DNA from: Hirundichthys speculiger
Lineage: Eukaryota; Chordata; Actinopteri; Beloniformes; Exocoetidae
Assembly (NCBI GenBank): GCA_018398805.1
Contig: JAGFBZ010002156.1
Location: forward strand, 96,048 to 160,047
Length of the DNA stretch: 64,000 bases
Reading direction: 5' to 3'
The position numbers and the translations under genes were made by a program. The notes under the pieces are model-generated. The model did no database searches. It worked only from the letters and a program-made list of their open reading frames with translations, and was not told where the DNA came from. Positions 35,011 through 47,700 of this stretch are shown here, piece by piece (within the stretch, counting starts at the first letter, position 1; each line of letters opens with the position of its first letter).

Positions 35011-36394
35011 GTTTCAAGTATTACATAGGACTGAGCTGTCCTCCACAGCCGTTCTGCAGCTGCTGTACGTTGTTAATCAGACTGTACACAAACTTAATGC
35101 AAACAATAACTCAAATATCAAAAATGCTGTACAAAAAAACTGGATGTACAAGAGGGAGGATATTAAAGACGCACCTTACCGCAGACAGGTAAAAATAAAA
35201 CATACAAAAGAGGCACTTAAGAATACCTGACAAACACACACACACACATACACACACACACACACATGCGCGTGTGTACACGTCCAGTACAAAAAAAACT
35301 TCAAATATTCAAGCCCCGTGTTATAATACAATCCACCTGAAAGGTGCTCTACGATTAAATCAGGTTCAGTTGGTGCAGAAACCTCGCGGGTTAAATAGAA
35401 ACGAGGAGCAGCTGACCGACCCGCCTCACACCTCACATGGCTTTTATTTCACTGGTTTCTAGCTATTGCAGCTCTATATTCACACGCACGCTTCATAACG
35501 TAGTCACATTATCGGTCCCTAAAGCTAAACACGAGCCCGGTGATGCTGAGAGCTAAAATACAGCGTTTAATTAACAGCTGAGAGAAGCTCTGAGGTTGAA
35601 AAAGTCTTGGACTCTCCGAGACTGTTTATATATTATAAATGGGCGCTGGACTGTTGACCTGGAATTAAGATACTGAAAATTTAAAAAACACCCCAGCAGC
35701 CACAACGCTACTAACGAAGTCCAATTCCTTATTCGTCATTATTAAATATACAGGCTAAGATATGGCTGAGAACTACGCACTACGTATTTCACACTTCGAG
35801 TTACTTCAAGGGCGGATGAATTGAGAACAAGTACGTTCTGATGTGCAGCAGGTCAGTTCAGAGAAATCCATTGATTTACGCAGGAAGACGCAGATTGTCA
35901 AAAAAAAGGGAAGCACGTCCCGAACTTCTCCGTCACTCAAAGTCCATGCTCTATTGCATTTTTACTTCAGTAAAAAGAGCTTCTTGGTAAGATAACACGC
36001 AGGATTTATGAAGCCTGTTTTAGCCTAATGCATATTGTCGTTTTCTACATTTGCGCAGGCTATGCAGTAATACCAGTTCTGACCTCATGGGGGCATAAGA
36101 TCTGTTTTGTTGGTAATAGAGCCCTGACAACACTGTGCTAATGAATGAGGACGGTCCGGCACTTCTGGTAATACAGTACTGACAAAGTGAAAGCACACCT
36201 CCGTCGCAGCAGAGGGCGCTACACCGAAACAAACTTTCTCCAAATGTAGCTACGCGTGGCGTCGACGCAGAACGCAACAAATACCACTGGTCTGCTTGGT
36301 CGATCTGTAGCTACATCTTCTCCGTCATCTTCAACTTGGGTAGAATGATAGTTTCTTGTAATGTTCATAAGAATTATCGATGCTCAACATTTAT
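35011..36394. other. Unassigned sequence with a CA repeat
   Basis: An ACAC/CACA run with few interruptions lies at 35234-35265. No gene or recognised element otherwise. Confidence 0.5.
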
Positions 36395-36406
36395 AAATAT
36401 ATATAT

Positions 36407-36470
<64 letters not shown>
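36395..36470. repeat. (AT)n microsatellite
   Basis: About 75 bp of alternating A/T, with a short TACATACATATA interruption. Confidence 0.97.
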
Positions 36471-36473
<3 letters not shown>

Positions 36474-37627
36474 CTGTTGCTATGTCTGAGCTACATAGAG
36501 AAAGTAAATAAAAGGGAAATTCAGTACTGCAAGCTACAGCGCTGGAGAAAACAAAAAAAAACCAAAACACTGCTCTCTAGTGGTTGGTGGTGTAATTACA
36601 ACATGCCGCAAGTATAAACGCCAAAGACGGTGTAGGGCCCGAGCGTAGCCTAAGCATAAATAAAGCTTTGCGCCAGAAGCTGACATATGAACCTCCTTGA
36701 GATGTGCTGCCACCATGTGGTCGGAGCTGATATTGTTACGCAGACTGGCTTTAGCGTAGTAACTAGTAAGCCTTGATTAGCGGAGTTATCATTACGCTAA
36801 ACATATAAGGGCAAAAATATGGTACAGCATTGAGAATTTAACACACTATAATTAAAGAGAAAATATCTCAAATTTATACTGTTTTCTTATGGCACATAAA
36901 TCACAACTGCATACAGTTGCATAAGCGAGACAACTTTTGACTTGTTATATAATACTATTTCTTTTGCAAGACTACATGATAATAAATGTGTTGCTTCTTA
37001 TTTACTTTTATTCACTCAGTACTGTCACTAAAATAATCTAGCTAAGGTAGCTTCGTTTACACAGGTATCACTAAAGCGCGGTCCACTTGTACTCGGAATT
37101 GGAAACTTCCAAATTCTCACTAGGAAGTTTGAACTGGAGCGCCCCCTTGAGTCATAATCCCGCTAACATCAGCAGAGAGTAGCTGCTCAGCTGACTTGAA
37201 TGGTGACAACAGTTGTGTCTTATTTTATTCACATTACAGCGACACCAAGGTTTTGCCATTTTTAGCTCAGCAGCTCCCCTGACAAGCGCGGCGGTTAAGT
37301 TGCTTTAGGGACTCTCATTTGGTCTCCTGCTCAATCACTTTCTTTTATTTCCTTTTCCGCCAATCTCTCAGCCGCTTCTATCCTGACGTCGGATGTGGCT
37401 GACATGTGACACGTTGCCGTAAAGCGATGTGCATTTGTCACGAGAGATGACGCTCAGAGTCACCGATATGTACTGACCGCGAGACCCCGGCGACGTAATC
37501 AAATACTCTTTCAAATGAAACAGACCATTTAACATAACTAAAAAACTCCTCTGTGTTGCTTTAAGTCAGACGTCCTTTGAACGTGTGGATGTGGTGCCAG
37601 CGCCGTTACGAATCAGCATCGCTAACA
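36471..37627. other. Unassigned sequence
   Basis: No gene or well-defined element. Several phrases look repetitive (CTCTCTAGTGGTTGGTGG, CTAGGAAGTTTGAACTGG), but no second copy was located in the window. Confidence 0.35.
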
Positions 37628-38509
37628 ATGACTAGCAGCAGCAACGGCGACTCCAACATTTGGAAAAACTCAAAGGCGTGTGTCTTATTGAACAGCCTGG
37701 AAGGGTCCATGTTTTTACCATCTTTCCAACTGGAACAGGCGCGACCTCATTCCCAGTTCCGACTTCCGAGGTAAATGGAACTGCGACGCTACTGCTAACA
37801 ACACAAAGCAACACGCTTTTACTGACTCTACATCAGCATTTGCCAAGCCATTAATTCTTATGTTTTATTTCCTATTGATTCCTAAGTTAGTTTTTAAAAT
37901 AAGTAACAACCTCAAGTAACAGCAGTTTCTAATATAACAATGCTCGCTAGCTTAAATAGCTAGCCAGCTCCAGCGGGAGGCCCTTTTTTTCAGGTCCTTG
38001 TGATTAGCGACTCCGGTTTGTCGAGCGCGCTTGAACTCAGTCTGAAAAATGTAACATTTTCACGTGTGAGCAGAGCCCTGTCCAGTCGTAACCTGGACTG
38101 TATTAAACATGTCACTGTGACGTAATCCGTTGCTTTCCGGAATATTTCTGGTGTCTTGAGCTAAACTACAAACATTTCAGTCTCAAAGGCGAAAGCAACC
38201 CTCTACTCTTAATTGAGCCCATAAACTCATGAGAAAAATGTCGACTGAAGACACAGAATAAATGAGAAGTATTTCGTTTCTAAAACAAACTTGTTTCTGT
38301 AAGTGTAGGCGTGGCCTCCTGGTGGCTATAAGGTGAACTGCAGGATTAAGGCACCGCTGAATTGGCTACATTTATCAGACTGAGAGGCTTTGTTTTTCTT
38401 TCATAGGTCGTCTATAATCGTAAGGATCGGCCTGAATGTCGTCATCTGCGCTCTGGAGCTTCGCCGGTAGATTGTTACGAAGTCCTGAGCGAATTCCTCA
38501 CGCGTGACT
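37628..38509 (+). other. Candidate two-exon transcript, unrecognised
   Basis: Possible exon 1 at 37628-37770 (ATG in good context, donor GAG|GTAAAT) and exon 2 from 38407 with a strong acceptor (TTTGTTTTTCTTTCATAG). Two frames stay open across the junction. Reading from the ATG gives about 67 residues starting MTSSSNGDSNIWKNSKACV and ending ALELRR. A second frame, phase-0 at the junction, reads GVCLIEQPGRVHVFTIFPTG, ATSFPVPTSE then VVYNRKDRPECRHLRSG, to a stop at 38507-38509. That frame has no ATG in exon 1. I recognise neither product. It may be a small gene, a non-coding RNA or chance. Confidence 0.25.
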
Positions 38510-39369
38510 GAGTCGGAGGGAAGCACGTGCACAACGGTGAACGAGCGCAGGGCGGCTGGCCGAGACCGAGGGGAGCATGATAACGAGCAAGTTGTTAATG
38601 TTTGAGACCAACGGAGGGGTGCGAACAATATTTTTATACCCGTGATTAAAATGAAAAACTGTATTTACCTAACCTAATTAGTTAAACTGAGCGAAAGAAG
38701 GACTTTTATAACCTTGCAGTACTGAAACATAATTAAATGAAAGGTGTTCGTACAATCTTTGAACAAATTCTGAAATTATTCTTCGCCGGAGGATTGAATT
38801 TTAGCTTGTTTCATAATTCAGCGTTTTTTTTTTTTGCTGTTCATTTTTTTGTCCCACATGTTTTTCAGGTCTCATTTTTCTTCACGAAGCTGTTATAAAG
38901 TCCCAGGAAACCTCGTTTCCCTGAATCACCGCTGCCAGCAGACTCATCAAAAGCCTCGCTGTTCTTTATTATTTCTGACATTAAAGCCACTGAAAAATTT
39001 TTTGCTCTTTAGTTGTATACAATTTTCGGAGAGAGTAGCTACCTTCAACCTCTAGAGACAGCAAAATCACAGAGTTTATATTTAATTGTGCCTTGTGTTC
39101 ACATAAAAGTGATGGTTTCATGTCATTCTCAAAAAAAGTGGAAAGTATTGCTTCTTCTTCTGACTTGTCATCTTTTTTGCCGTTTCACAGAACAACTCAA
39201 GGAAACAAATTGTGCCCGATCACCTTTTCACGTCATGATATTGTCTAAAGAGAAGGTGAAGTTCATGTCACGCCAGTGGGTTTCTTTGAGACCCCGTTTT
39301 TAATCTGGACTGTCTAACGTTGTCCTCCTCCATCTCCTTCGGATTTGACAGATGTGACCTACATAAATT
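38510..39369. other. Unassigned sequence
   Basis: No gene or recognised repeat. Confidence 0.35.
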
Positions 39370-39860
39370 CCAATTCCTCCCTTAACCCTCAATTTTAAAA
39401 AATGTGTGCTCCCGCTATGTGCAAGTGCTGTCCCGATTCTTAGAACGTCAAGTTGAGGGACAAGTTTGAGGGCTGTATCGCCCTCAAACTCTGGCACCAC
39501 CCTTGGGAGTAAGGGATACCCAGAAGGTATTGCGTATTTTTGCCAAGACATCTTCAAAACGGATTGCGCCAAAAAAAGCTAGCTATGATAGCTACGAATG
39601 TAAGTATTTTCATTGTTAATAAAGATATAAATGTTAGGAAACCATCTTGTTGTCTTCATCATATATCTATATATTATCTTCTTCTACATCTTCTACTTCT
39701 TCTTCGTCGTCGTTTTCTTGACAGACTGGACGTAGCTTTGGCGTAAGGCCACCAGTCTGAAGATGTAACTGCACTCAAGGGGTGTCCCATTTCTAAGTCA
39801 CGAGATAGTCCTGACACTTACTTTGGAGGGCCAAAGATTGAGGGTTAAAGGAGGAATTGG
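39370..39860. mobile_element. MITE with 24-bp terminal inverted repeats
   Basis: The left end (39370-39393, CCAATTCCTCCCTTAACC...) and right end (39837-39860, ...TTAAAGGAGGAATTGG) match at 23 of 24 positions in inverse orientation. The interior of about 440 bp has no recognised coding motif. No target duplication was resolved, so the superfamily is uncertain. Confidence 0.8.
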
Positions 39861-41275
39861 CCCACAGAGCCTGCATTTCCCCCAGGGGGCACTGGCGAGG
39901 TCGTCCTCAATGAACGGGAGTGAACGGAGCTCAACGGTTACCTAGATATTTATCGCTGGACATGGGCAATAAAAAAGCCCTGCTTTCGTTTTGTTTTTAT
40001 GCCCCATTTGATCTGTTTCCAGAGGAAATTATTCGGAAAACAGATGAGTTGAATTTTGTCAATTATTGATATTCACAGGCAGGGGCGCCGCTAGGGATTT
40101 TGGGCCCCATGAAAAGAATCTTTACAGGGCCCCCCAACACAGCGGCGAAATTTGTTGATGCTATATTTGAATCATTAGGACCCCCTCAATCATGGGCCCC
40201 TATAATCGCCTTTACCCCCCCTTTTCGGCAGTTCACAGACGCTACGAGGAGAAGGACCATGAAAGCGCTCTGTGGTGAACAGGTGACTGTATCAGATCAG
40301 ATCCTGGTTTTGGAGCAGGCCGTATCGTACCAGCTGATTTCATTATTTTAATGTCGTTTTTTTTTTTTTACATTATATGTCCAAACCGTATTTTTATTTG
40401 TAATGTTCTTGTCCTTTATCTGTTTTGTTCTTATTCTTTTGATTTGTAATTTGACGAAAAACACTTTGAGCGCCAGCTGGTTTTTGCAGGAACGACGTAG
40501 GAAACCTCAAATCTGAATCGTATCATTTGTTTCGACTCCCTAAAGTCAAAACTCCCGTTCATTAAGGACTATCTCGAGCAACCAGAAGTTCTGCTTCTCC
40601 ATTTCAGCCGTTTCTCAACATGCGGACTCGTCTCTACTTATGTCATCGGTCTCAGCCGAAGCTCAGCTCCGAATCAAAGCCTGCATCGAGACAAATACGG
40701 TGGAAACCCCCGGATCCGTTCTCGTGAGGTACGTCCTCCCGAGTTGGAACTTCCACCAACACGAGTCCAAACTTGGCATTGTCTAAACTGAGAAAAACGA
40801 CTGTTCCCTGGTGTTTCTGAGAAGATGGCTCTCCCGTCCCAGCATGCAACGCTGCGTGACACACCACCACGTTTTCTATACAGGACCTGTAACAAAGAGG
40901 AGTCAGTCCAGCGAGTCAGCGGGACTCCTTCCCCAAATGCCAATCAGCACACATTTCCAGATTAAAAAGGAAAGTAAGGCAGTCTTTCATCTGCACATCT
41001 CCTGGTCTGGTCTCCTGGTTTGGTGGTTTTGGGAATCTGTCAGAGGAAAGTTTGTTTAACTTGGCTCAGAAAACGTCATATTTGTCTTCTAGTGAGTTTT
41101 TACGATAAGCCCTTGACCATAACTGTTACGATGTTTTTAACAGTCCAAATGTTGTTTTTTCTGTGTTTTATCGTCCTGACTCTTGGTGTTCTGGGAAGTT
41201 CTGAAGATCTTCTTCCTCCTTGCAACTAAACTGGTAAAACAAAAAGAAAAAGAGAAAAAAAAACAACAACTTTCC
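39861..41275. other. OGFRL1 3' flank with a hAT end
   Basis: Bases 40080-40210 begin AGGGGCGCCGCTAGGGATTT and continue with GGGCCCC-rich sequence, resembling the left end of a fish hAT family; no right end was seen. The segment nearest 41276 should contain the OGFRL1 3'UTR. The polyadenylation site cannot be assigned confidently. Confidence 0.45.
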
Positions 41276-41797
41276 CTAATGAGGAAAGGTTTCTTTGTAG
41301 TCCATCCGTTCTCTGCCTCCTACCAACACCAGTCCGGCCGCGTTGGATTCAAGTTCTGGGCAGCCCTTGACGGCTCCAGCAGCCACGTCCTGGCACATTA
41401 TGGCATCATGGGAAGACAAAATGATCCTGCTACTTATCGATGCGCTGCCCTCCTCTGACCTCCTGGGCTGCTCTGGCGTCGGCGCGGGAGCTCTGATCCC
41501 GCTGCTTCCGCCGCCGACGCTACCGCCCGCCCGCTTCTTGGGCGGCGGCCCCCAGAGGAAGGCGTGTGCGGGCTTGTAATGCTGGCGGGCGAAGCGCAGC
41601 AGGCGTCGGCGGGTCGCCGGCAGGCGGATGGTGTAGACGAAGTACTCCAGGACGCTGTACTGCATGTTGGGGAGGGTGCCGTTGCACAGCGACTCCTCCA
41701 GGAACAGACGAACCAGCGGGGCCTTGAAGGCCTCGTAGCCCAGCTCCCCCAGGGACTTCAGGATGCGGGTGATCCGCAGGTAGTTGTGGTGTGCGAT
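41276..41797 (-). CDS. ogfrl1: OGFRL1 last coding exon (frame conflict at its 5' end)
   Basis: The conserved frame reads IAHHNYLRITRILKSLGELG, then YEAFKAPLVRLFLEESL, LPNMQYSVLEYFVYTIRLP and RLLRFARQHYKP, followed by a Gly/Pro/Ser-rich tail ending ERMDYKETFPH and TAG at 41276-41278. The best acceptor (GTCGTTTTCAG, exon start 41797) joined to GA from exon 6 gives Glu-Ser-His and then the wrong frame. An upstream acceptor (TCCTGACAG, exon start 41819) restores the frame at the cost of eight extra residues (LHYCRFQI). Alternatively, the assembly or allele carries an extra dinucleotide in CGCACACCAC. Confidence 0.9.
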   Translation of the reverse strand: MAHHNYLRITRILKSLGELGYEAFKAPLVRLFLEESLCNGTLPNMQYSVLEYFVYTIRLPATRRRLLRFARQHYKPAHAFLWGPPPKKRAGGSVGGGSSGIRAPAPTPEQPRRSEEGSASISSRIILSSHDAIMCQDVAAGAVKGCPELESNAAGLVLVGGRERMDYKETFPH

Positions 41798-44700
41798 CTG
41801 AAAACGACAGTAATGTAGTCTGTCAGGAGAATGAAGCCCGTCTTTGAGACACACATTTCCTCTGACAAACGCTCCCTCCTTAATAACGGCGACCCAACGG
41901 AGCCTGACAACCGTCAAAAGCTCGAGTTCAGAGTTGAGCACTGAATTTCTTTAATGTTTTTGGTCTTCTTTGCCTCAGCAAGTTTTACATTTGTTATCTA
42001 TGTAATTTCAGCCTTCATGTGATGGCTTTTGTTCGTCCAGTGTGTGTCAGCCGGTCACTTGCAACTAGGGGTGCACGATAATTATTGACCCGATAACTAT
42101 CGGGCCGATAACAGGAAATTATGACATCATCTCAATAGGTCCGATATCATGATGAATAGCCCCGATAAGATATATATTTTTGTCAACATGGCAGTTCCTC
42201 GATCTCCCCTCTGAGCCTTGAATGACCGGCAGTGAATGTTATGTTCAAATGACGTCGGCATAATCAGAAAAACGATTTCTCAGTAAGGAAAATCAAGAAT
42301 ACCTCATCATGCCAGAAAACAACTCGTTAACTCGGTCATAATTTTAGTAGTTGCTGACTTTAATTGATATTCGCAGTATTTTCCCACATCTTACACATAA
42401 AAATAGAAAAAAATAGATAAGGCCGAAAAAATGACTAGGAAACGAGGGAGGAATTTATGTTACACCTTGAATGCAGCATTGCGGAACAATACGCTGTTAA
42501 AAAAAAAAACAACATTGCAGCGATTGTATGGAACTTCGTTAAAGTTTCAGAAGAAGATAGTTTGCTGGTTATTTGTGACAAATGCTCCAAGCAAAGGAGG
42601 GAAAAATAGCACAAGCTTTAATACGTCAAACCCGATCAGCCACCTGAAACATAACTATCGCTTCCATGGAGTTTTGAAATCACGCTAACGTGAGCTAACA
42701 TGAGCTAACATGAGTAAGCCAAAAACGGAACCGTATATGACTCGTACTTTAGTTTATAACCCAAAGGCCCGCTCAGCCCGCTCTTTTAACTACACGGTCA
42801 CTTAGCCGCTTGGTGTTGGACCTGAGGATGTAGATGGAAACCACGTAAGACGAATGCAGAAGATGAGGGGAGGCGTGATGTGAGGAGGATGTATTACTGA
42901 GATCAGACTTTAAAGAACCTAAATGTGCCATTCAGGAGATGTTTCTGAGCAATAAAACAAGAAAGCAAGACTTAATTCAGTCCTTAAAACCATCAGAAAA
43001 GGACGTGAAACTAAAAAGACCCTTTAACCATCTGTTTGTTGACTGGAAACATGCTGTTTCACATTTGGCTGCTTCCAGGGGAACAATTAAACGTTTGAAC
43101 GGCGGTGTAGTTGAGAAGTTTGACTTTCTAAAGCAGCAGTTGTTCAGCGAGACGTAATCTCACCCACAGTGCTTTGCTGTGTAGCGTGAAGTCTTACTCG
43201 TTAAGGTGCTGAAAACGCTCCTTCCAGTTGGCAGCTCGGGCAACGTTGCCGCTTTTATCCAGCAGTTTGATGCCGTAGAAATCCAACATCAAGGAATACG
43301 CCGCCAGGAATCTCCGCTTTGCTTCCCGGGTGCTTTGGAATTCCTGGGAAGAGTCATCGCGGCAGTTCAGGTAAAAACAGAAACACGAGTGGGCGCTGCT
43401 CAAGGCCACGCCTCCAGGCACAGATTTACAGTCTGATACACATGCAGGGACTCATTTTAAAGAAATGCAGAATACTAACGAGCAGTTGACAGGGTACTCC
43501 TGGGTATTGCTCAAAGTAGAGCTGAGCGATTTTATCGATTCTACGATATATATATCGATATTTTATTTCCCCAGAGAGTATCGATTTTTCAGCCGCGGGT
43601 ATCGATATTCTAAGCTTCTTTCAAAACCCCGCCCACCTTTAAAAGCTTGCAAGCAACAATTTGCACTGTTTCAATAAATGAAACTATTTTTCTCACAGCA
43701 TTTTGTCCAGCATTTGCAAGCTGCAGCCATATAATGTGCAATTGATGCTTTCAGTCAATTAATTCAAACAAGTCATTTGAACACTCACAAATGTCACCAA
43801 AATCACTTTGTCCCTTTAAAATCTTTCAGAAAATGATGTAAATGTATTGTAAGATGAATATCAATATATATCATATCGTGAGCCGAATATCGTGTATCGT
43901 ATCATATCGCGAAATTAGTGTATCGCTACAATCTTTCAGAACTGCCATTTGTTTGTCTTCCTGTGAGCATCTTTTAGCACGCCGTCGTTCATGCAACAAA
44001 AACAAATCACGAGCAGGGAGGAAGTGCAATCAAACAAGACGCGGTTCACCGGGGTTTTTCGTTCGCTGCCGTACGTGTGAGCGAAAGTGAGGCGTCGCCG
44101 TGCGGAGCTGCGAGCAGCAGCGTAAGAGCACTAAAGACGTGTTCACGAGTCACTCCTTCACTTCTGAGAAACATAATAACATTTACGTTAGGGATGCATA
44201 TTTTAGATTTTTTTTATGACTGTTAACCGACGCCCTTTAACGATTAATAACCGTTAACCGATAAGTCCGGGAGGGTTGGCTGCCGCGATGTTGCGCGCGT
44301 TGTCGTGGACGCATGCGGACACTTCCCCGTGTATACTCTAAATGTGTCGCCGTCAGCTTGTCACAGAGATGCCGCCGTCACTTTTGATTTACACTAGCGC
44401 TGTCTCCGCTATGTTATTCCATGCCACAACGCAAGAGCGACAATCACGAACTAGCTAAACTTACTAAACTTATCTCTTGCGTTTTTCCACTTCCTCACCA
44501 TCTCGGCCGTATCCAGACCCACATTCATCTCTATCTCCCTCCATGAATTACTAGAATATGTGCTGTCTTTGTAGTGTGGAGAACCAGAATGGTACAGATG
44601 TGGGTACTTCCTCATTTTTCCGATGACGCGCTCTTTTTTACGCGGATGTAGAATTGACCAATCAGAGGCCTGTTGCACCTGTCGACACGCCCCCAATAGT

Positions 44701-47700
44701 TGATTGAATTACATAGCTTTAAAAAACAAAATTGACCGTTTGTATTAATCGGTTAGAGCTACTGTTATCGGTTAACGGTTAAACGATTAACCATGTGCAT
44801 TCCTAGTTTACGTGTTCACAGTCTCAGTATTAGACGAGCACAAACCTCACCTGAACAGCGACCGTGTCATTACTTATTTTAACAAAAATGCAGTGCGAGG
44901 GGGCCAGGGATCGTATGAGCGATACCAGGGGACCGATGAGACCAAAGCGGAGTCGTTTATGTCCAGAACCGTGTCTGGAGAAAACCAAGTTCAGCACTTC
45001 GTTCACACTGTCGAGCACGGCGGTGGAGGCGTCATGACCTGGGCTTGTTTCACAGCTAAAGGTCCTGGACACCTTCCAGTCACTGAGACAACTCTGGACT
45101 CCTCAGGATACCAGAACATTCTAGAAATGAACGCGAGCCTGTCCGCCTGGCTGCGAACGGTTGGTCGAAGAACGTATCTTGCAACGAGACGACGATCTGG
45201 AGCACCGCAGCAGAGAAGTTTAGTTTCTGATGTAGCTTCGTCAAAGTCCAGACCTCAACCCAACGGAAATACAGCAACGGGAGCTGAAGAGAGTCGTGAC
45301 CTCGAAACACTGAAGCCACGATGCAAAGACGAAGCAACCGCAACCGTGTGAGAGACTGACGAAGCCACATAGAAACAACTACTCCGGATCACTGATGCTA
45401 CATGGATCTGCAACCTCTTTGAAATATTATTATAATGACTTTGCACTCGTTGTCAGAATCTCTGAAAAAACATTTATCTGAAGCAAAATAAGCATCTGCG
45501 TGAGAGCAGGATGATGGCGTAGAAGTGATGTGTAGCGCAGGTCACAGAGCTGAAGCCAGGATGAAACTGAAAAACCTTCGTGCCACTTACTTTGATCTCG
45601 TCCTGAGTCAGTTCGTGTGCGTAGAAGTTGAGCCCTTGTTCTCTCAACGGGAAGAGCCTGGAGAAGATGAAACACAAAATCACACCATCAGATCATTGTT
45701 ACTTCATTGCCACTCATCTGAACCTTTGGGTGACATCACAGAGGGTTTGTCCAGTTCCCTTCATACAATCCATGGAAGGAACTGAAGGTCATTGACAGGT
45801 CAGCCACCTTTAACGTGACTTTATGGTACGTATATGGTACATATAAGACCCCTTGAGCGGTGGGGGTGGGGGGGTTCCGTCATTTTAAATAAGACATCTT
45901 TTAACCCTCACAAAAAAGAAAAACCCCTTTGATGGGCGTTCATACTCATGAGACTAAAATGGCTTAAACGCTTCGTTGGGACATTCCAATGATGTTCTCT
46001 TCCATTATTTGCTCAACGACTGGACGGAGCAACGAAAACGAAGCTTTTCCAGGACAGTTGGTGCAGCTTCCACCCTGACGTTTCTCATTTTCACACAGTC
46101 AGGTGTGACATGGATCCACAGACGCCACTCACCACTGAATGTAGGTGTGATTGTGCTCCAGGTTGTCGTAGTCGCCTCTCCACTTGGTGAGAATCTCCTC
46201 TATGTAGTAACCTGAGGAGACAGTCGCTTTATCAGTAATTCACAAGTTTCTGACATATTTAATATTCCACTGATTCGATGTCTGCCGATATCAAAGACTC
46301 GATTAACTCCCTTTAAGATCAGAAAATCACATTTATATTTCTGGATTACATTAGACAGTTAAAGGATAAAAGCTCTGTTCCTTTAATAAGGCCCATGTGA
46401 GAAGATGGACCGATGAGGACGACACGTACCGAGGACTTAAATCCATGAATCCATGTTTAGAGTCACTGATGATCATTTAGAAAAAATAGTCATTCTGATT
46501 TAGATTAAAAAATTTAAAAAAATTCAAATCCAGTCCACATTATGACCGAATATAAAGATATCAAAGTAACAAAAGAAACACCTGATAAATTATTTAACTT
46601 GGGAAAGAAGCAGTGACTGATCTTTGCAACATTCAACACATAAAAAAACAGAAAAAAAATAATAAAAAAGAAGAAGAAGAAGAAGATGACCCAAACTGAA
46701 CTCCAGACGGCCGCGTAACAAAAACACTCGGATATCCGCGTATTCAGGTGCAGCCTTCACGATCATTAACTAATCAACTCATGTTCTGACGAGCTGGCTG
46801 GCTCTGCAGAAGAAGAAACGCAATATTCAAAAATAACAAAAATGAATAAATTAACTTTATGCCCAAATATAAATCCAGAAGTCCACATAACGAACGGATA
46901 CCCGGATATCCGCGTATTCAGGTGCAGCCTTAACAATCATCAAATAAATGCAACAGCTGATCAATTTAATTAGGACAGCCTTACAAACAAGCACTGGCTG
47001 ATTTTTTTTTCTTTTTTGCAATAGTAAAATAGGTATAAAAATAAGTCAACTGGATTCCCAGTTTGAAGTCTGGATTTCTCCGTAACAAAAACCCGGATAT
47101 CTGAGTTGTCGCCTTACGAAGAGCAGATGAATAAAAGTAACAGATGAATAAAAGTTAATAAATAAAAGTCCTACCTGCTTCTTAAAACCAAAGAAGCACT
47201 GACTGATCTTTGCAACATCCGACGCTAAAATAAAAATAAAATAAAATCTGGATCCCTAAACTGATGTCCTACTGATAAACATGCAGATATCAGAGTTTCA
47301 GCTCTGACAGATTTGCTCAAATAAAAGTAACACCTCATTAACGTGTGTAAAAGTGAAATCCAGATTTGTACGTCATGAATGAACATCCTAAACTCCCGAA
47401 GTGTCTGTGAGCGATCGATCGTACCGTCGGGCACCAGAGGGATCTTGTTCATGTAGAAGCGCAGGTTACGATACTCGTTGGGTTGTCGGGACTTTCTGAA
47501 GTTCTAGAAAAACACAAACAAAAAGAAAGAGCAGGTTAGGGTTAGGGGGTAGCGGTTAGGGTTAGGGTTAGGATTAGGAGTTAGGGTCAGGGTAGGGGTT
47601 AGGGGGTAGGGGTTAGGGGTTAGGGTTAGGATTAGGGGTAGGGATTAGGGGTTAGGGTTAGAATTAGGGGTTAGGGTTAGGGGTAAGGGTTAGGATTAGG

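Noticed and set aside
41343..41818. Plus-strand frames opposite OGFRL1 exon 7
   Set aside because: Antisense shadows of the conserved minus-strand exon.
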